A DNA stretch of 23,102 bases from Olsenella sp. GTDB taxonomy: Bacteria; Actinomycetota; Coriobacteriia; Coriobacteriales; Atopobiaceae. The notes below the pieces were generated by a model, which saw only the letters and a list, made by a program, of their open reading frames with translations, was not told the DNA's origin and searched no databases. Of this stretch, positions 21,419-23,102 are shown in pieces (positions within the stretch are counted from its first letter, which is position 1; every line of letters starts with the position of its first letter). Made by a program: the position numbers and the translations under genes. The stretch lies in contig SUUD01000006.1 in NCBI GenBank assembly GCA_015062715.1, forward strand, positions 1 through 23,102, in the 5' to 3' direction.

Positions 21419-22231
21419 ATGTCGTTTCTCAGGGAACTCTTTGGAACCGAGAAGCCCATCTTGGGCCTGCTCCACCTCCGGCCACTCCCCGGCGACCCCT
21501 TCTACCCCAACGACGGCACCATCGACGACGTCATAGCAGCGGCCGAGGCAGACCTTGCGGCCCTGCAGGCTGGTGGCGTCGACGGCGTGCTCGTCACCAA
21601 CGAGTTCAGCGTCCCCTACCAAAAGCACGTCTCTCCCGTCACCATCGGCGCGATGGGCTGCGTGATCGGCGCCATCAGGAGCCAGTTCGAGGTCCCCTTT
21701 GGCGCCGAGGCCATCTATGACGGCGATGCCACCATGGACCTGTGCGCAGCCACCGGCGCCGCCTTCACGCGCTGCGTCTTCACCGGTGCCTGGTCGGGCG
21801 ACTCGGGCATCATCGACCGCGACATCGCCCAGACTCTGCGTCACAAGCACGACCTGCGCCTGGACGACCTACGCCTGTTCTACTTCATCACCAGCGAGGG
21901 CGAGCGCAACATCGGCGGTCGCGACGCGGTCGAGATGGCGGGCTCGCTGCAGTTCAACGTCCGCCCCGACGCCTTTGTCGTGGGCGGCTCCGGCCCCGGG
22001 CGTCCCGCCACCACCCAGCTCTTCCACGACGTCGTCGCCGTCTCGGGCGACGTGCCCGTCGTCTGCGGAACGGGATGCCGCGAGGCCAACGCCGCCGAGG
22101 TCCTCTCGGTGTGCTCCGGCGCCTTCGTGGGATCGACCTTCAAGCGCGACGGCGTCTTCGAGAACCCCATCGACCAGGAGCGCGTGGCCTCGTTCATGCG
22201 CACGGTTCGCAGCATCCGCGGAGAGGAGTAG
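21419..22231 (+). CDS. BtpA/SgcQ-family TIM-barrel protein
   Basis: BtpA family (PF03437) protein, 270 aa. BtpA of cyanobacteria is linked to photosystem I biogenesis, whereas SgcQ-type homologues lie in sugar operons with undefined activity. Landmarks are PILGLLHLRPLPGDP (13-27), GVDGVLVTNEFSVPY, GAAFTRCVFTGAWSGDSGI, then PDAFVVGGSGPGRPATT and VVCGTGCREANAAEVLSVCSGAFVGSTFK, giving a phosphate-binding-loop look of a TIM barrel. The ATG at 21419 has AAGGAG 6 bases upstream; the frame open from 21332 crosses the operator. The downstream kinase ATG is 3 bases after its stop. Probably an aldolase- or epimerase-like step on a kinase product; this is inference. Confidence 0.88.
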   Translation: MSFLRELFGTEKPILGLLHLRPLPGDPFYPNDGTIDDVIAAAEADLAALQAGGVDGVLVTNEFSVPYQKHVSPVTIGAMGCVIGAIRSQFEVPFGAEAIYDGDATMDLCAATGAAFTRCVFTGAWSGDSGIIDRDIAQTLRHKHDLRLDDLRLFYFITSEGERNIGGRDAVEMAGSLQFNVRPDAFVVGGSGPGRPATTQLFHDVVAVSGDVPVVCGTGCREANAAEVLSVCSGAFVGSTFKRDGVFENPIDQERVASFMRTVRSIRGEE

Positions 22232-22234
22232 GAC

Positions 22235-23102
22235 ATGGCACGCTACTTCATGGGCATTGACATCGGTACCGGCGAGACCCGCGGGGCCCTTGTCGACGAG
22301 GGCTGCAACGTCGTCGCCTCCGAGGCCGTGCGCCACAACGTGTCGAACCCCCGGCCTGGCTGGTTTGAGATGGACCCCGAGACCGAGTGGTGGCCCGAAT
22401 TTTGCCAGGTGAGCCGCTCGCTCATCGAAAAGGCCGGCATTGAGCCCGAGCAGATCGGCTGCGTGGGCCTCTCGTGCATGGGCTGCGACTGCATTCCCGT
22501 GGACGCCCAGGGCACCGCCCTCTCCAAGGCGATCCTCTACGGCATCGACTCCCGTGCCACCGGCGAGATGGCCGAGCTGGCCGCCATGCTGGGCGAGGAT
22601 GCCGAGCGCATCATGGGCCACGAGATCTGCACCAGTGACATCGCGCCCAAGATCATGTGGTTCAAGAACAACATGCCCGAGGTCTGGGAGGCTGCCGACA
22701 AGTTCCTCACCGGCTCGAGCTACCTGTGCGCCAAGCTCACGGGCGAGTTCACCATCGACGTCTACCTGGCCGAGGAGTTCATGCCCTGCTACGACAGCAC
22801 CACCTGGGAGGTCGACGCCGAGGGCTGTCGCGGCATCTGCCGGCCCAGCCAGATGGCCCGCGTCATGCATGCCACCGACATCGCCGGCGCCGTAACCGCC
22901 CGGGCCGCTTTCGAGACGGGCCTGGCAGAGGGCACGCCCGTGCTGGTGGGCACCGGCGACTCCGGCGCCGAGGCCATCTCGACGGGCATCTTCCAGCCCG
23001 GCGACATCATGGTCCAGCTGGGGTCGACCGCCTTCTTTGTGTGCATGACCAAGGAGCTGGTCGACGAGCCGCGCCTGTGGCCCGGGACCTTCATCATCCC
23101 CG
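22235..23102 (+). CDS. FGGY-family carbohydrate kinase, 3' end outside window
   Basis: ATP-dependent sugar kinase of the glycerol/xylulokinase fold; 289 codons are visible of roughly 500 expected, with no stop before the window end. The opening MGIDIGTGETRGALVDEG is the phosphate-1 loop, YGIDSRA is the substrate-side GxDxR motif, and GTGDSGAEAISTG carries the catalytic Asp expected in this family. An unusual Cys cluster, GLSCMGCDCIP, sits where GLSGQxxG is typical. The ATG lies 3 bases after the BtpA stop, with GGAG in the end of that gene, so the pair is translationally coupled. The substrate is unknown; a ketose or polyol released by the pathway is plausible. Confidence 0.92.
   Translation, partial: MARYFMGIDIGTGETRGALVDEGCNVVASEAVRHNVSNPRPGWFEMDPETEWWPEFCQVSRSLIEKAGIEPEQIGCVGLSCMGCDCIPVDAQGTALSKAILYGIDSRATGEMAELAAMLGEDAERIMGHEICTSDIAPKIMWFKNNMPEVWEAADKFLTGSSYLCAKLTGEFTIDVYLAEEFMPCYDSTTWEVDAEGCRGICRPSQMARVMHATDIAGAVTARAAFETGLAEGTPVLVGTGDSGAEAISTGIFQPGDIMVQLGSTAFFVCMTKELVDEPRLWPGTFIIP

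Overview
The window is GC-rich with a strong preference for G/C in third codon positions. It holds a CarD-type regulator, a LarB/LarC pair, a KUP potassium transporter and many tightly packed metabolic genes. Together these suggest an anaerobic or microaerophilic actinobacterium of the class Coriobacteriia (Olsenella/Collinsella/Atopobium-like). That assignment is inference from gene content and base use; no rRNA gene or phylogenetic marker is present.

Region 1 (1-9.9 kb) is mostly housekeeping. The window opens inside a KUP K+ transporter with a long acidic C-terminal tail. Facing it is a minus-strand operon: UPF0237-type ACT-domain protein, citrate synthase, Cof-type HAD phosphatase. A plus-strand iron-dependent alcohol dehydrogenase follows and converges on CarD; the gap between them holds a long imperfect palindrome. 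An AT-rich divergent region then separates CarD from larB-larC, two enzymes of the nickel-pincer nucleotide (lactate racemase cofactor) pathway. LarC is unsplit and has a very His-rich linker. A lipoprotein cyclophilin converges on larC.

Region 2 (9.9-23.1 kb) is the centre of interest: a catabolic locus resembling the fructoselysine (frl) and fructose-asparagine (fra) Amadori-product systems, but larger. In transcription order on the minus strand it contains a GntR/UTRA regulator, a YfcC/DcuC-type carrier, a rho-independent terminator, an esterase, a YtcJ-like amidohydrolase and two paralogous FrlC-like TIM-barrel isomerases. It continues with an FrlB/FraB-like SIS deglycase, two paralogous FrlD-like PfkB kinases, an amidohydrolase-2 protein and a YjbQ protein. 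Divergent from the regulator are a BtpA/SgcQ-family TIM-barrel protein and an FGGY sugar kinase that runs off the end of the window. The likely logic is import, removal of acyl/ester/amide decorations, epimerisation, 6-phosphorylation, and cleavage by the SIS deglycase to a hexose phosphate plus a free amine. The true substrate is unknown.

The locus appears to be one regulon. Phased copies of a CGTTATA motif, often as the palindrome CGTTATATAACG, lie upstream of the carrier, upstream of the YtcJ-like gene, and in the regulator/BtpA divergent gap. They are probable operators for the GntR protein.

The gaps between genes are rich in long, mutually different palindromes (6054-6205, 9914-9973, 12137-12239, 12384-12449, 13343-13439, 14461-14508). 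Two of these share a core but not their arms. A 47-bp tandem duplication whose sequence matches the end of the neighbouring kinase gene in inverted orientation lies at 12263-12362. No tRNA, rRNA, CRISPR array, transposase or phage gene was seen.
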